From contig JACQYL010000058.1 of assembly GCA_016208165.1 (NCBI GenBank), positions 98,460 to 150,933 of the forward strand: a DNA stretch of 52,474 nucleotides, read 5' to 3'. The translations under genes were made by a program, and so were the position numbers. The notes beneath the pieces were generated by a model. It saw nothing but the letters and a program-made list of their open reading frames with translations. It did no database searches and had not been told where the DNA came from. Source of the DNA: Deltaproteobacteria bacterium (lineage in GTDB: Bacteria; Desulfobacterota; Desulfarculia; JACQYL01). Positions 34,345 to 44,093 of the stretch are shown here, one piece after another (the first letter of the stretch is position 1; each line of letters opens with the position of its first letter).

Positions 34345-35517
34345 ATGGAAGAATTCAGGCGAATGAAACGCCTCCCACCGTATGTATTTGCTACGGTCAA
34401 CCAACTCAAAATGCAGATGAGGCGGGCAGGCGAAGATATTATAGACCTTGGTATGGGGAACCCGGACATTCCCACTCCGGAGCACATTGTGGCAAAGCTC
34501 ATCGAAGCCTCCCAGAAAGGAGCCAACCACCGGTATTCCGCATCGAGAGGTATTACCGGTCTGCGAAAGGCCATCTGCAACTGGTACAAGCGCAAGTACG
34601 ACGTGGACCTGGATCCCGAAACCGAGGCGATTGCCACCATCGGGGCCAAGGAAGGCCTGTCGCACCTCGTTCTGGCCATTATCACCCCGGGTGATGTGGT
34701 CTTCGCTCCCAATCCCACGTATCCGATCCACCCGTACTCGGTGATCATTGCCGGAGGCGATCTGCGGAGCATCCCCATCGGGGGAGGACGGGACTTTTTC
34801 GACGATCTGCTCACAGCCACCAAAACCACCTGGCCGGCTCCAAAAATGCTGATCATCTCGTTTCCGCACAATCCGACCACGGAAATCGTTGACCTGACTT
34901 TCTTTGAACGGATCGTGGAGTTCGCCAGGGAACACAACATTCTGGTGATCCATGACTTCGCGTACGCGGATCTCGTGTTCGACGGATACAAGGCTCCGAG
35001 TTTCCTACAGGTTCCGGGGGCCAAGGATCTGGGCGTGGAGCTGTTTTCCATGTCCAAAAGCTACAGCATGCCCGGCTGGCGAATGGGATTCGCCGTGGGC
35101 AATGTGGAGATGATCAAGGCCCTGACTCGACTGAAAAGCTATCTGGATTACGGCGTTTTCCAGCCCATTCAGATCGCTTCCGTCATCGGCTTGGACGGAC
35201 CGGACGACTGCGTCAAGGAGATTGTCGACATTTATCGGGAGCGCAGAGACGCTTTGGTCGGCGGTCTCAACCGCATTGGATGGGAAGTGGAATCGCCCAA
35301 AGCCACCATGTTTGTCTGGGCGAAGATTCCGGACGAGTTCCTGCATATGGGCTCGGTGGAATTTTCCCTGATGCTGATGCGGGAAGCCAAAGTGGCCGTA
35401 TCTCCCGGCCGCGGATTCGGCGAATATGGTGACGATCACGTGCGTTTCGCACTGGTCGAAAACGTGCAGCGAACCAATCAGGCCATTCGGGGATTGCGTA
35501 AGGTATTCAGCAAATGA
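34345..35517 (+). CDS. Class I/II PLP aminotransferase (AlaC-like)
   Basis: This is a fold-type I PLP aminotransferase of the AlaC/YfdZ group, with 390 residues. The PLP Lys238 lies in [15 protein letters not shown], the phosphate and ring contacts in FPHNPTTE and [10 protein letters not shown] (Asp204), and the N-terminus reads [19 protein letters not shown], followed by [10 protein letters not shown]. coli AlaC is an alanine-glutamate transaminase; related enzymes act on aspartate or LL-diaminopimelate. Here the gene overlaps the homoserine dehydrogenase gene by 4 bp, which supports a role in aspartate-family amino acid synthesis, for example supplying aspartate. The start is the ATG preceded by GGAAGGAA; the longer frame adds 11 residues that are not family-like. 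Confidence 0.9.
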   Translation: MEEFRRMKRLPPYVFATVNQLKMQMRRAGEDIIDLGMGNPDIPTPEHIVAKLIEASQKGANHRYSASRGITGLRKAICNWYKRKYDVDLDPETEAIATIGAKEGLSHLVLAIITPGDVVFAPNPTYPIHPYSVIIAGGDLRSIPIGGGRDFFDDLLTATKTTWPAPKMLIISFPHNPTTEIVDLTFFERIVEFAREHNILVIHDFAYADLVFDGYKAPSFLQVPGAKDLGVELFSMSKSYSMPGWRMGFAVGNVEMIKALTRLKSYLDYGVFQPIQIASVIGLDGPDDCVKEIVDIYRERRDALVGGLNRIGWEVESPKATMFVWAKIPDEFLHMGSVEFSLMLMREAKVAVSPGRGFGEYGDDHVRFALVENVQRTNQAIRGLRKVFSK

Positions 35518-36857
35518 ACAACACCCGCCGTGACATCAACGTTGGTCTTATCGGGCTGGGGACCGTGGGCGCCGGCGTAGCTCGCATTCTGCTCGAGCAA
35601 GGCGATCGGATACGAAATCGGCTGGGCGTGAACCTGAACCTCAAGGCCATAGCGGATTTGGACGTCAGCCGTGACCGGGGACTGAACCTTCCCCCCGGCC
35701 TATTATCCGGGGATGTATCGAGGATTCTGGACGATCCGGAAATTGACGTGGTCGTAGAACTCATCGGCGGCAAAGACGCAGCCAAGCGTTTTATATTGAA
35801 AGCCCTCGAGAACGGAAAACACGTGGTCACGGCCAACAAAGCCCTTCTGGCGGAAGACGGAAAACCCCTGTTCGAGGCGTCGACCCGGTACGGCAAGGAC
35901 CTCCTGTTCGAAGCCAGCGTGGCCGGAGGCATTCCCATCATCCGAACTCTGAAGGAAGGCCTGGCCGCCAACCGGATCCTCCAGATTCAGGGCATCCTCA
36001 ACGGTACGTGCAACTACATCCTGACCAAGATGACCGAAGAGGGCAGCGACTTCGAAACCGTTCTGGCGGAAGCTCAGAACCTGGGTTACGCGGAAGCGGA
36101 TCCCACCTTCGACGTGGACGGACATGACACTGCGCACAAAGTAGCCATACTGACGGCGTTGTCCTTCGGCGTGGACGTGGATTTCAGCCGGTTATACGTG
36201 GAAGGCATCCGCCACATCACGCCACTGGACATTCAGCTTGCCGGGGAATTCGGATACCGCGTTAAATTACTGGGTATGTGCCGGTGTGATGGGGGCGATA
36301 TCGAGGCGCGGGTTCATCCCACCATGATTCCCGAAAAGCACATGCTGGCCACTGTGAATCTGGCCTACAACGCGCTGCTCGTGGTGGGGGACGCCGTAGG
36401 AAATATCATGTTGTACGGCGCGGGGGCAGGCGAGATGCCCACGGCCAGCGCCGTGGTGGCGGACATCATCGAACTGGCCCGAAACATCCCCCATAATGTC
36501 AGCGGCCGGGTTCCGAGCCTGGCTTTCGAGCAGAGTTATCTGAAAGAGCGGCCGATTAAACCCATGGACGACGTAGAAAGCCGGTACTATTTCCGTTTTT
36601 CCGCCCTGGACCGCCCCGGTGTGCTGTCCAAGATTTCAGGCATCCTCGGAAACCGTCTGATCAGCATAGCGTCCGTGATTCAGAAGGCCCGGCGTTACAG
36701 GGGCGCGGTCCCTATTGTCATGCTGACCCACCGGGCCCTCGAGCGAAACGTTCAAGCCGCGTTGGCTGAAATCGATCGGCTCGAGGAGGTCCGGAACAAG
36801 ACCATGATGATCCGCGTTGAAGATGAAGACGAAACCGTGGAGCCGGAACCACAATGA
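35514..36857 (+). CDS. hom: Homoserine dehydrogenase with ACT domain
   Basis: The enzyme reduces aspartate semialdehyde to homoserine with NAD(P)H. The Rossmann motif GLGTVG lies at residues 14-19, the NKALLAEDG segment follows, and the catalytic domain carries [14 protein letters not shown] and [17 protein letters not shown]. Residues about 360-435 form an ACT domain ([14 protein letters not shown]), which usually gives feedback inhibition by threonine. The length of 447 residues fits the bacterial monofunctional type. The start overlaps the aminotransferase stop (ATGA). The next gene encodes an ApgM-like enzyme that may be the homoserine kinase of the pathway. Confidence 0.95.
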   Translation: MNNTRRDINVGLIGLGTVGAGVARILLEQGDRIRNRLGVNLNLKAIADLDVSRDRGLNLPPGLLSGDVSRILDDPEIDVVVELIGGKDAAKRFILKALENGKHVVTANKALLAEDGKPLFEASTRYGKDLLFEASVAGGIPIIRTLKEGLAANRILQIQGILNGTCNYILTKMTEEGSDFETVLAEAQNLGYAEADPTFDVDGHDTAHKVAILTALSFGVDVDFSRLYVEGIRHITPLDIQLAGEFGYRVKLLGMCRCDGGDIEARVHPTMIPEKHMLATVNLAYNALLVVGDAVGNIMLYGAGAGEMPTASAVVADIIELARNIPHNVSGRVPSLAFEQSYLKERPIKPMDDVESRYYFRFSALDRPGVLSKISGILGNRLISIASVIQKARRYRGAVPIVMLTHRALERNVQAALAEIDRLEEVRNKTMMIRVEDEDETVEPEPQ

Positions 36858-36920
36858 TCATTGACAGGGGTAAACCGCTCCACAGGGGCTCCCCAAATCA
36901 TCTTTGAATGGATTCCAAGC

Positions 36921-38114
36921 ATGAGCCGGCATAAAACCGTTATTCTGGTGGGCGACGGCATGGGAGACTATCCCTTGGAGGAGCTTTCCGGCCGTACCCC
37001 GCTGCAGGCGGCGCACACGCCGAATATGGACGCCATCGCCCGCCGTGGCCGCCTCGGACTGGTGCGCACCATTCCCCAGGGCATGGAAGCGGGCAGCGAT
37101 GTGGCCAATCTGAGCATTATGGGGTACGACCCTAGGAAATACCACACCGGACGGGCTCCCCTGGAAGCCGCCAGCATGGGCATCGAGTTGGCGCCGGACG
37201 AAGTGGCGTTTCGTTGCAATCTGGTCACCCTCGATTTCCGGCAAGGCGCCGTCTATATGGAGGACTATTCCGCCGGCCATATCGAATCCGCGTCAGCCCG
37301 CCCGTTGATCGAAGCACTGGATAAAGAACTGGGAAACGGCGAGTTGGCTTTCTATCCCGGTGTCAGCTACAGGCATCTGATGGTGTGGAAAGGCGGCCCT
37401 GAAAACGCCCCGAGTTTTCCTCCCCACGACCTCCTCGGTCAGGAGGTGAGTACACTGCTGACCGACGAAAGGATGCCGGTCCTGAACGAGCTCATCCGGC
37501 GATCCTGGGGGATCATCGAATCGACCCCCCGCACGGGAAACGGCCTCAAGGCCAACTCGATCTGGCTTTGGGGATCCGGCAAGGCGCCCAACATGCCGGG
37601 CCTTTTCGAACGCTTCGGCATCAGAGGCGGGGTGATTTCGGCCGTGGATCTATTGAAAGGCATCGGAGTATATGCGGGCATGGAGAGCATCGAGGTGCCG
37701 GGGGCCACGGGGTACCTCGACACCAATTACGAGGGAAAGGCTCAATATGCGCTGGATCGTTTAAAGGACCTGGATCTGGTGTATCTGCACGTCGAGGCCC
37801 CGGACGAGGCGGCCCATTCCGGCTCCATCGAGAACAAGATCCGCGCCATAGAAGACTTTGACCGGCGGGTTGTGGGCCCTGTGATCAAGGGTCTACGGCA
37901 ATTCGGGCGCTACAGGGTCCTCTTGATCACGGATCACAATACGCCCATTTCCGTGCGGACCCACACGAGCGAGCCGGTACCCTTCGCCGTGCTGGACAGC
38001 TCGGATTTGCTCGAGGAAAACCCGGACAGATCCTTTGACGAGACGGCCGCCGCACGCACGGGAGACGTTGTGGAAGCCGCCCACGAACTGATGGGACAGG
38101 TGGCGCGGCCGTGA
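36921..38114 (+). CDS. ApgM-family phosphotransferase, probable homoserine kinase
   Basis: The protein belongs to the archaeal-type, cofactor-independent phosphoglycerate mutase (ApgM) family of the alkaline-phosphatase superfamily. The start at MSRHKTVILVGDGMGD matches the family N-terminus. The nucleophile region reads GSDVANLSIMGYDP, and metal-binding segments include HVEAPDEAAH and LITDHNTP. Length 397 residues. Some ApgM-like proteins encoded beside hom have been shown to act as homoserine kinases in bacteria without ThrB. Here it lies 63 bp after hom and no classic thrB is in the window, so that role is more likely than glycolytic mutase activity. The ribosome site is weak. The gene overlaps the thioesterase gene by 4 bp. 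Confidence 0.85.
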   Translation: MSRHKTVILVGDGMGDYPLEELSGRTPLQAAHTPNMDAIARRGRLGLVRTIPQGMEAGSDVANLSIMGYDPRKYHTGRAPLEAASMGIELAPDEVAFRCNLVTLDFRQGAVYMEDYSAGHIESASARPLIEALDKELGNGELAFYPGVSYRHLMVWKGGPENAPSFPPHDLLGQEVSTLLTDERMPVLNELIRRSWGIIESTPRTGNGLKANSIWLWGSGKAPNMPGLFERFGIRGGVISAVDLLKGIGVYAGMESIEVPGATGYLDTNYEGKAQYALDRLKDLDLVYLHVEAPDEAAHSGSIENKIRAIEDFDRRVVGPVIKGLRQFGRYRVLLITDHNTPISVRTHTSEPVPFAVLDSSDLLEENPDRSFDETAAARTGDVVEAAHELMGQVARP

Positions 38115-38527
38115 CCACACAGCGCCACCGCACGCAGGTCCGCGTCCTTTACGGGGACGTGGACGCCATGAAATTCGCTTATTACGGCCAGTACATGCGC
38201 TGGTTCGAAATCGGTCGGGCCGAATACATGCGCGCCCGGGGTCTGTCCTACGCCGAAGTGGAACGTCGAGGCACCTTTCTGCCGGTGCATGAAGCCTACT
38301 GCAAATACCGCAGACCCATCCGTTACGACGATCTCATTTCCATCGAAGCGTGGCCGGACAACCTCCGCAAAGTGAGCGCCCAGTTCAACTACCGGCTGTT
38401 GGATGCAAAAGAACGGGTCCTGGCCACGGGTTATACCGTGCACGTATGTATGGACCGCGACGGACGGATGGTGCGCATGCCGGACTTTCTTGCCGAAGCC
38501 CTGTCCGCCGGCGCGTCTGAACTTTAG
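38111..38527 (+). CDS. Hot-dog-fold acyl-CoA thioesterase (YbgC/4HBT type)
   Basis: This 138-residue protein is a small 4HBT-type thioesterase. The active segment is VLYGDVDAMKFAYYGQYMRW, equivalent to the 'yyaDtDamgvvyhg.Y..w' helix of YbgC, with the Asp of GDVD as the catalytic residue. The segment CKYRRPIRYDDLISIEAW is the typical second strand. The start is a GTG overlapping the ApgM-family stop (GTGA). The substrate is unknown; the operon position may only reflect shared transcription. A weak hairpin (TTCCC with GGGAA, 38546-38561) follows. Confidence 0.88.
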   Translation: MTTQRHRTQVRVLYGDVDAMKFAYYGQYMRWFEIGRAEYMRARGLSYAEVERRGTFLPVHEAYCKYRRPIRYDDLISIEAWPDNLRKVSAQFNYRLLDAKERVLATGYTVHVCMDRDGRMVRMPDFLAEALSAGASEL

Positions 38528-38599
38528 CCCTCCGCCGAACTAAACTTCCCTGAACCGGGAACGGTCTCTTTTATAAATGATAAGACGTCAGGAATGCTC

Positions 38600-38628
38600 T
38601 TGACAGGAAGGCTCGGAATAAGTATTAA
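38600..38628 (+). promoter_or_regulatory. Sigma-70 promoter of the initiator tRNA gene
   Basis: A perfect TTGACA is followed after 17 bp by TATTAA. Transcription would start about 7 nt before the tRNA, as is usual for a tRNA gene. Confidence 0.75.
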
Positions 38629-38641
38629 TAAGAAATTGTGC

Positions 38642-38718
<77 letters not shown>

Positions 38719-38726
38719 AAAAGTTC

Positions 38727-38758
38727 AGGGACTGAGGAGAAATCGGAGGTCCTTTTTT
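38727..38758 (+). terminator. Probable terminator of the tRNA gene
   Basis: A short stem (AGGGACT with GGTCCTT region, two G-T pairs) is followed by six T. It lies 8 bp behind the CCA end. Confidence 0.5.
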
Positions 38759-39059
38759 ATTGCCCTGTGTATTGCTCCCCTCAGTATTCCCCTCATAGGC
38801 GTTCTTATTGAGACTCTACTCTATAACGCCAGCGTACCGGAAACAGGTTCCTGGCCGGGAAGTGACGGAAACCTTCTGGCAAGCAGCGATTCAGTACATA
38901 GAAGACGGATCGGTCTTGGAGCCGCTTGAATTCGGTGATTTTGCATTATGGCTTACATGTGGATGTGTTGGAGGTAAAGAAAAGGTTCCCTTGGATAGTA
39001 AATAACCGATGGCTGCGTTGTCTATGCCGAGCACCCATTGGTTTGCAAACACTGGATAG
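38759..39059. other. AT-rich stretch after tRNA-fMet
   Basis: The stretch contains two overlapping short frames, one on each strand (38808-39005 plus, 38891-39091 minus), neither with a ribosome site or family resemblance. No copy of the tRNA 3' end was seen that would mark an attachment site. Confidence 0.4.
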
Positions 39060-39278
39060 TCACTTGCTAACTTTCCTGTAAGTTCGCTCAATTTTTATTA
39101 TAACATTTTTTTTTGCGTTACCAATATACATTCTGTGATTACCAGTCCGAAATTCCTTGGAGGTTTTGAAGTCAATAGGATTTCGGCATAGTATTAATAC
39201 GTTTTCGGCTTGAAAACACTTGCCCTCATCGGGAAATGTCGTTTCATTGCATCCTATTTGTTTAGAAATACTACTCAA
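39060..39278 (-). CDS. Possible small protein of the AT-rich cassette
   Basis: The frame of 72 residues opens with a TTG overlapping the end of the preceding gene by 8 bp, an arrangement that suggests coupling. The product has three Cys (IGCNE, GKCFQ, ILCRN) and a basic C-terminus (KIERTYRKVSK). No family is recognised. The weak start and short length keep confidence low; it may be a remnant of a larger gene. Confidence 0.3.
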   Translation of the reverse strand: MSSISKQIGCNETTFPDEGKCFQAENVLILCRNPIDFKTSKEFRTGNHRMYIGNAKKNVIIKIERTYRKVSK

Positions 39279-39690
39279 TTTCCCCTTCCTCTCTCAATTC
39301 TTCGCATATCCTGGAAACTAAAACATACTCGATATTAAGTTCAAACATAATATCTGAAGGAACAATATCTTCGTTTGGATGTTTATTAAAAAACTGTCGA
39401 ATTTCGTTCTTTGCCTCTTCATAAGGCATCTCACGTAATTGCATCTCTCTTGTAGTTTCAGTATTCTCATATAGCTGATAAATACATCTCTTAGAATTGT
39501 CATCAAATGTGTTTTCTACGTAACTAGCTATTTGAGCAGCATAATTTTTCCACGATCTTACTGCCAATCTTGCAGTTGTTTGGTCCATTCCACCTATAGG
39601 GCTATCATAGGAACGCTCAGGATAAAGTAGTTCATTTAGGAAGGGATACATATCGTAATTCTTCGCTGAGTAGAGGTTACTCGCCATCAT
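39271..39690 (-). CDS. Hypothetical protein with winged-helix-like C-terminus
   Basis: The 139-residue protein is not assigned to a family by me. The N-terminal half (YDMYPFLNELLYPERSY, then AVRSWKNYAAQIASYV) is helical. The C-terminal 45 residues have the spacing of a winged helix: EIRQFFNKHPNEDIVPSDIM, then FELNIEYVLVSRICEELREE, ending GEIE. This suggests a DNA-binding or regulatory role. The start codon overlaps the stop of the preceding gene by one base (TAATG), so translation is coupled. Base composition is clearly AT-richer than in the neighbouring genes, which suggests transfer. Confidence 0.7.
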   Translation of the reverse strand: MMASNLYSAKNYDMYPFLNELLYPERSYDSPIGGMDQTTARLAVRSWKNYAAQIASYVENTFDDNSKRCIYQLYENTETTREMQLREMPYEEAKNEIRQFFNKHPNEDIVPSDIMFELNIEYVLVSRICEELREEGEIE

Positions 39691-40067
39691 TAGATCCTCT
39701 CTTGACTAGAAGCTTGCTGCAAAATCGTCTTTAAATTTTCGGCTTCTTCTATTTTCTGCTGAAGCCAAACATTCAATTCTCTCGCTGATTCTACAGACAT
39801 AACTACACCTGTGGATATGAATCGCACCATAGTGGCATTTAGATTTTTAGGGTCAGTTCTGATTACTTTTCCCAGTCTTCCAGATGAGTCGAGGTCATGT
39901 GTTATCTCATTCGCCAAATCCCGGCGCTCGTGGAAAAAATTTAATTCAATTTCGCCCCTCGGCGAGGTGCCTCCATAAACCCCATTCACGTAAACCGGCT
40001 TGTAGTCATTTTGGTAAACGTACTTGAAGGTGATTTCCGATTTTTGCTTCGGCTTTTCAGTGGCCAT
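39690..40067 (-). CDS. Hypothetical protein, first gene of the AT-rich pair
   Basis: The start is the ATG with GGGAGG upstream; the frame extends 18 codons further without support. The 125-residue product begins with a charged stretch (MATEKPKQKSEITFK) and has a conserved-looking core: YKPVYVNGVYGGTSPRGEIE, then LNFFHERRDL, then MVRFISTGVVMSVESARELN, and a C-terminal coiled helix (VWLQQKIEEAENLKTILQQA). The VNGVYGGxSPxGEI pattern looks familiar from unannotated bacterial proteins paired with a small partner, but I cannot name the family. No signal or membrane segment is present. It is translationally coupled to the winged-helix-like gene. Confidence 0.75.
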   Translation of the reverse strand: MATEKPKQKSEITFKYVYQNDYKPVYVNGVYGGTSPRGEIELNFFHERRDLANEITHDLDSSGRLGKVIRTDPKNLNATMVRFISTGVVMSVESARELNVWLQQKIEEAENLKTILQQASSQERI

Positions 40068-40471
40068 TTCAGCGCCTCCCATTTCCTGATCCGTTGAAAT
40101 CCTTGTATATCTTAGGTACACATTACACCATCCTTCGTCAATTTCAATTCGTATTTGAATCTCGATTAATCATCGCTCCCTACCTCCTGTTCCCCGGGGT
40201 GGCGCGGCAACAAGAGGTCCAACCCGGCGTATAACATCAAGCAGCCCTACGGTTTAAGACGTACAGCCGCCTCCTGTCCTTGGGACCCGGACAACAACTT
40301 GTCCGGGCCACCCAACGATCATGATCGATACCTAATGCGGCGACGAATGAAACGGACAGGAAACGCCTTTCCGTTCACATCGGCCAACAGTGTTCCCCCC
40401 AGAAACACAGGATTCGCGTGAACCTGAGAACAGGTACCACCGTACTACGTCTCGTCCCAGGTAACTCCAGG
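40068..40471. other. Intergenic region between AT-rich pair and chemoreceptor gene
   Basis: The part near the AT-rich genes (40085-40170) contains TTGACG on the minus strand (40133-40138), but no good -10 box at 16-18 bp. The rest is GC-rich and shows no gene or clear terminator. Confidence 0.45.
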
Positions 40472-42616
40472 CTAGAAATTCTCAAAGCCCTCAGGGTCGT
40501 CCATTGCTTTATCGCCGGACACGGATGTCGTTTTATTTGGCAAAGATTTCGGAGCCTTTGCGCCGGCCGGTGCAGGAAGCCTTTTCGTCGTTCCTGGTCG
40601 ATTTTCAGAATTTACAGATGCGGAAGGCTTGATTTGCCGCGATGTTCGGCCGTCCTTGCCCACCAGGGCCGATAGCTGGTCCGCCATTCCTGCCATATGT
40701 TCAGCGCGGGTATTCATCCGTTCGGAGGCGCCGGCCGAATCCCCGGCAATGGAGGCCACTTCCTGCACAACGCCTTCCATCTCCGTTACGGCATCCTTAA
40801 TCTGGGTAATGCCATGGCTCTGCTCGTCCGATGCGGCGGCGATTTCGCTTACGAGATGGCCGGCTCTGCCGGCGTTTCTTGAAATCCCCCTGAACGCCTC
40901 ATTGGTGGCCGCCACTATGTGTGAACCGCTCTCCACCCGTTTCACGGTGCCATCGATCATGTTCGCCGTGCTCTTGGCCGCCTCGGCTGAGCGCATTGCC
41001 AAGTTGCGCACTTCGTCGGCCACCACGGCGAACCCTGCCCCGGCTTCACCGGCTCGAGCCGCTTCCACCGCGGCATTCAGCGCAAGGAGGTTTGTTTGAA
41101 AGGCGATTTCATCAATGGTCTTTATGATCTTGAACGTTTCCGCACTGGCTTTGGAAATTTCCTCCATGGATGAGGTCAACGCAGTCATGGATTCATTGGC
41201 CTTGTCTATGACATGACCGGTCTCCTTCATTAATTTGTCCGCCTCCGCCGCATTTTGGGCGTTTTGCTTGGTCATCGAGGAAATTTCTTCAAGGGAGGCT
41301 GACGTCTCTTCGATGGAAGCGGCCTGCGCGGCGGCTTTGTCGGCTAAGTTGCGACTGGATGCGAAAACGCCCTGTGAGGCATCGATCACTCGTTGGGTTT
41401 CCTCGGTAAATCCCTCGGCCACCGTCCGCAGAGCCTTTGATATCCGCATGGCAAAAACCAGGCACAAAAAGATCACCGCAGCGATGATGAAGCACGAGAT
41501 CAGGATGAATCGGACATTGAACTGCCGGCCGATTTCCCTGATTCTGTTCTGGGTTTCCATGAACTCATCTTCGGGCGCATCGGCCACGATGATCCAATCC
41601 CAGGGCTTAAAATATTTCGCCAATGCAATTTTGGTCCTAGTCCCACCGTTGGGTGAGTTCCACACGTAGGTGTGCGTAACGATGTCGTTGTCCGGCGCGG
41701 CTACGGCCTTGCCGATGATTTCCTCAATATATCGTCCGCCATTGGCGTCCGTCGCATCCAGACCGTTCTCCAACGCCCCCCGGCCGTTCTTTTCAGGCAC
41801 GACAAACCCGCCTTTTGAATCCACAACAAAGACATATCCGGTTTGCCCGATCGTTGTATCGCCGATCTCGGCCATAACGCCTTTCGCCACCGTGTTTTGT
41901 TTGAGACCCACGTATAGAATGCCCGCAATGGAACCGTTCTCAGCCCGAATCGGCTCGTAGGCCGTGACGTACCAGGCGTTCACGACAAACGCGCGTCCTC
42001 GATAGATGTTGCCGTCCAATATAGTGGCAATAACCGGATTGGGTTTGCCGTCTGGGTTAACCGCGGGAATATAGGTGCCTATGGCGCGAGTACCGTCCGG
42101 CTTTTCCACATTGGTGCAAACCCTCAGCATATCGCCTTTGGGGTTCATGCGTTGAAACACCGTGCAGGTTTCTACGGAGAGATCCCGAGTTTTGTCCACG
42201 ATCATGGACGAGGTCTTCATGTCAGTGTTTTGGCCCAGCCATTGGCCCCCAACCAGCATTTTGGGCAGATCTACGGTTGTGGCGTCCTTGGTGAATTGAT
42301 TGATCGCGTTCCAGGAGGCGGTATCGTTCTCGGCAAAGGTCACCGCACCGGTTTCATCGAGAATATTGCGCGCCGTTTTCAGAGCATTGTCCACCATTTG
42401 CTGCGCCAAATCGTTCTGGGCGACGCTCATGTCAAAAATACCGCCTACGATGTGCCTCAGGCCGGTTTTGGCCATATTCAGAGCTTCTTCCGCGGCGATG
42501 CGGCTCATTTTATTGTTGGTAATGTAGGAGAGCATCAGACTGATTACGAACGGGATGATCGAAATCGCCACTCCGAACGAGAGCAGCTTTGAACGCAGCG
42601 ACATTTTTCTTAACAT
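40472..42616 (-). CDS. Methyl-accepting chemotaxis protein with Cache sensor
   Basis: This is a transmembrane chemoreceptor of 714 residues. One membrane helix (about 10-31) is followed by a large periplasmic Cache region (about 40-355, with segments [18 protein letters not shown] and [17 protein letters not shown]), a second helix (about 372-395) and a cytoplasmic signalling domain. The hairpin tip is canonical: [20 protein letters not shown] followed by [19 protein letters not shown]. After it comes a basic, Pro-rich linker of about 45 residues and the final peptide GFENF, which fits the x-[HFYW]-x-x-[HFYW] tether for CheR/CheB. The Cache region probably binds a small organic ligand, not identified. 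A sigma-28-like promoter lies upstream. The ribosome site is AGGTGAG. Confidence 0.95.
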   Translation of the reverse strand: MLRKMSLRSKLLSFGVAISIIPFVISLMLSYITNNKMSRIAAEEALNMAKTGLRHIVGGIFDMSVAQNDLAQQMVDNALKTARNILDETGAVTFAENDTASWNAINQFTKDATTVDLPKMLVGGQWLGQNTDMKTSSMIVDKTRDLSVETCTVFQRMNPKGDMLRVCTNVEKPDGTRAIGTYIPAVNPDGKPNPVIATILDGNIYRGRAFVVNAWYVTAYEPIRAENGSIAGILYVGLKQNTVAKGVMAEIGDTTIGQTGYVFVVDSKGGFVVPEKNGRGALENGLDATDANGGRYIEEIIGKAVAAPDNDIVTHTYVWNSPNGGTRTKIALAKYFKPWDWIIVADAPEDEFMETQNRIREIGRQFNVRFILISCFIIAAVIFLCLVFAMRISKALRTVAEGFTEETQRVIDASQGVFASSRNLADKAAAQAASIEETSASLEEISSMTKQNAQNAAEADKLMKETGHVIDKANESMTALTSSMEEISKASAETFKIIKTIDEIAFQTNLLALNAAVEAARAGEAGAGFAVVADEVRNLAMRSAEAAKSTANMIDGTVKRVESGSHIVAATNEAFRGISRNAGRAGHLVSEIAAASDEQSHGITQIKDAVTEMEGVVQEVASIAGDSAGASERMNTRAEHMAGMADQLSALVGKDGRTSRQIKPSASVNSENRPGTTKRLPAPAGAKAPKSLPNKTTSVSGDKAMDDPEGFENF

Positions 42617-43101
42617 GTTTGCTCACCTGTGTTGAGGTTACCGGATTGGGCCAAACCGACTTTTCACCATAGAAATAAAATCGGCACTTTTCCATCCAAG
42701 TTGAGCCCTTTATTTCATGGAGCTGATTTAGAAACGCGTATTCTGTCTTACAGATCTGCGAACATCGTGTGAAGACGGAAGGTCCGGTCGATTCGTGCGG
42801 CGGATCGCCGAAAGCGGATATTCCATATTCGGCGGATGGAGTGGTGCTCCGGCTTTATGCCGCACGAGGACGGAGGAATAAGGGACGGACGTTTTCTTAT
42901 GAAGTCGCGAATGGCTTCCTGATCAGCGCACGGGATAGAAGGAGGATGTTTTGGGAGGTATCCCGAAGCGCAATCCGTACATAGGAGGTGGTTTATATAG
43001 GCATCCACCGGGACACAAGGCGATTTCCGGCGGCCGTTACTTGCGCTCACGGGCCCTCTTCGAGCCATGAAAGACCGCCCGGTTTTCATTCTTGAATATC
43101 A
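42617..43101. other. Intergenic region upstream of the chemoreceptor gene
   Basis: Apart from the sigma-28-like promoter, nothing is supported. A minus-strand frame of 113 codons (42748-43089) has biased composition (many Arg, Pro and Ser), no ribosome site and no family resemblance. Confidence 0.45.
42678..42704 (-). promoter_or_regulatory. Candidate sigma-28 (FliA) promoter of the chemoreceptor gene
   Basis: On the minus strand TCAA and GCCGATTT are separated by 15 bp, against the flagellar consensus TAAA-N15-GCCGATAA. The -10 element matches 6 of 8 positions. The start codon is about 55 nt beyond, and a chemoreceptor is an expected target. Confidence 0.5.
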
Positions 43102-43121
43102 CAAATATCAACACTTCACGG
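43102..43121 (+). repeat. Direct repeat, left copy (flanks degraded region)
   Basis: The 20-nt sequence beginning CAAATATCAACAC matches the right copy at 44094-44113 in 19 of 20 positions. Similarity continues weakly (GTCTC) for about 8 more bases. Confidence 0.75.
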
Positions 43122-43498
43122 CAGTCTCCAAGTATGGATGATTCCTGCAATGGCGCTCATGCACTCCTTCACTGACGGGCGAATACGCGCGCCTATCGAG
43201 CCTTGGTGCGAACAACTCCACCCTGCTCGACAAAACGCGCTCTTGGTCAGGGAGTGTAGGAAGAACCGTCTTTGAGGTCAAGGTGAATCGAAACCCCCTT
43301 TTAGTCCGCTTCGTGAGGACGGACCGTACAATCATATCTGCTGTCTTCCGTCCGATGAAGGATTCCAACACCCTTTCGCATCATCCACCTCTGCTGAGAA
43401 ACGTTCCACCGTCTTCCGCCTTTTGCTTTGACATTCCCCGCACCGGAGGCTATTTTTTCCCGCGGACCGACGATTTCCAATTCCAGGAGCTTCCGACG
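43122..43498. other. Non-coding DNA before the truncated aminotransferase gene
   Basis: The stretch lies inside the pair of direct repeats. Short frames on both strands overlap one another and show no ribosome site or domain. I see no terminator or promoter with good spacing. Confidence 0.4.
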
Positions 43499-43767
43499 AT
43501 GACCTTTTCGACGAACCCAATAACGGCGGGATTGCCGATACCCTTTTTGCCCAAGTACCGGGTGGACGAGTGTCTCGACCAAATCCGCGAGTGTTTTACC
43601 GCAGGCTGGACAGGGCTCGGGTTCAAGACCTTGGAGTTCGAGACGGCGTGGAAAACATCCACCTGGCTCCCCCACGCTCACTTTTTATGCTCGAGCACGG
43701 CCGGGCTTCATCTGGCTTTTCACATCCCGAAAAGCGAGCTGGATTGGCGGGATGGAGACGAAATCAG
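43499..43767 (+). pseudogene. Truncated DegT/DnrJ/EryC1-family aminotransferase (N-terminal fragment)
   Basis: After an ATG with AGGAG upstream, about 88 codons encode the N-terminus of a sugar aminotransferase of the DegT family: PFLPKYRVDECLDQIRECF, GWTGLGFKTLEFE, then HFLCSSTAGLHLAFH. The PLP-binding Lys and the rest of a protein of about 400 residues are absent. From about codon 90 the frame runs into unrelated residues and stops at 43801. The next part of the sequence, in another frame, belongs to a glycosyltransferase, so a deletion has fused remnants of two genes. Such genes usually work in surface polysaccharide synthesis. Confidence 0.8.
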
Positions 43768-44085
43768 ATGGAAGAGTTCCGGGATAACACGGACCTGGTG
43801 AATACGCTCGACGAGATGGTCGGGAATGCCTCGTGCGTCATTGTCAATTCAGAGATCCTGGCGGAGGACGTTCGCAGGCGAAATCCGACCGTCGAGGTGC
43901 TTCCCGCATTCTATGACTTTGGTATGCTGGACGGTGTGGAGAAAGAAGCGCATCCGGACGAGATCCGAATCGGGTTTACGTCGTGCGCCGGCCATCTTCC
44001 CGACATCGAACCCTTGGTCCCGGTCATTCGAAAGTCCTGTTCGCGCACGTGGGCGCTTGCCATAGCTCGAATTCCACCCATCTGA
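43768..44085 (+). pseudogene. Glycosyltransferase fragment
   Basis: The frame encodes a middle piece of a GT4-like glycosyltransferase: VNTLDEMVGNASCVIVNSEI followed by LAEDVRRRNPTVEVLP is the end of the first Rossmann lobe, and DEIRIGFTSCAGHLPDIEPL with VPVIRK is the start of the second lobe. The donor-binding C-terminal part is missing, and after about 44034 the frame reads unrelated residues to a stop at 44083-44085. The 5' end joins the DegT fragment out of frame. A near-copy of the left direct repeat follows 8 bp later. Confidence 0.7.
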
Positions 44086-44093
44086 AAATGCAC

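Noticed and set aside
38808-39005. Frame of 65 codons after the tRNA
   Set aside because: It has no ribosome site or similarity and overlaps an opposite frame of equal quality.
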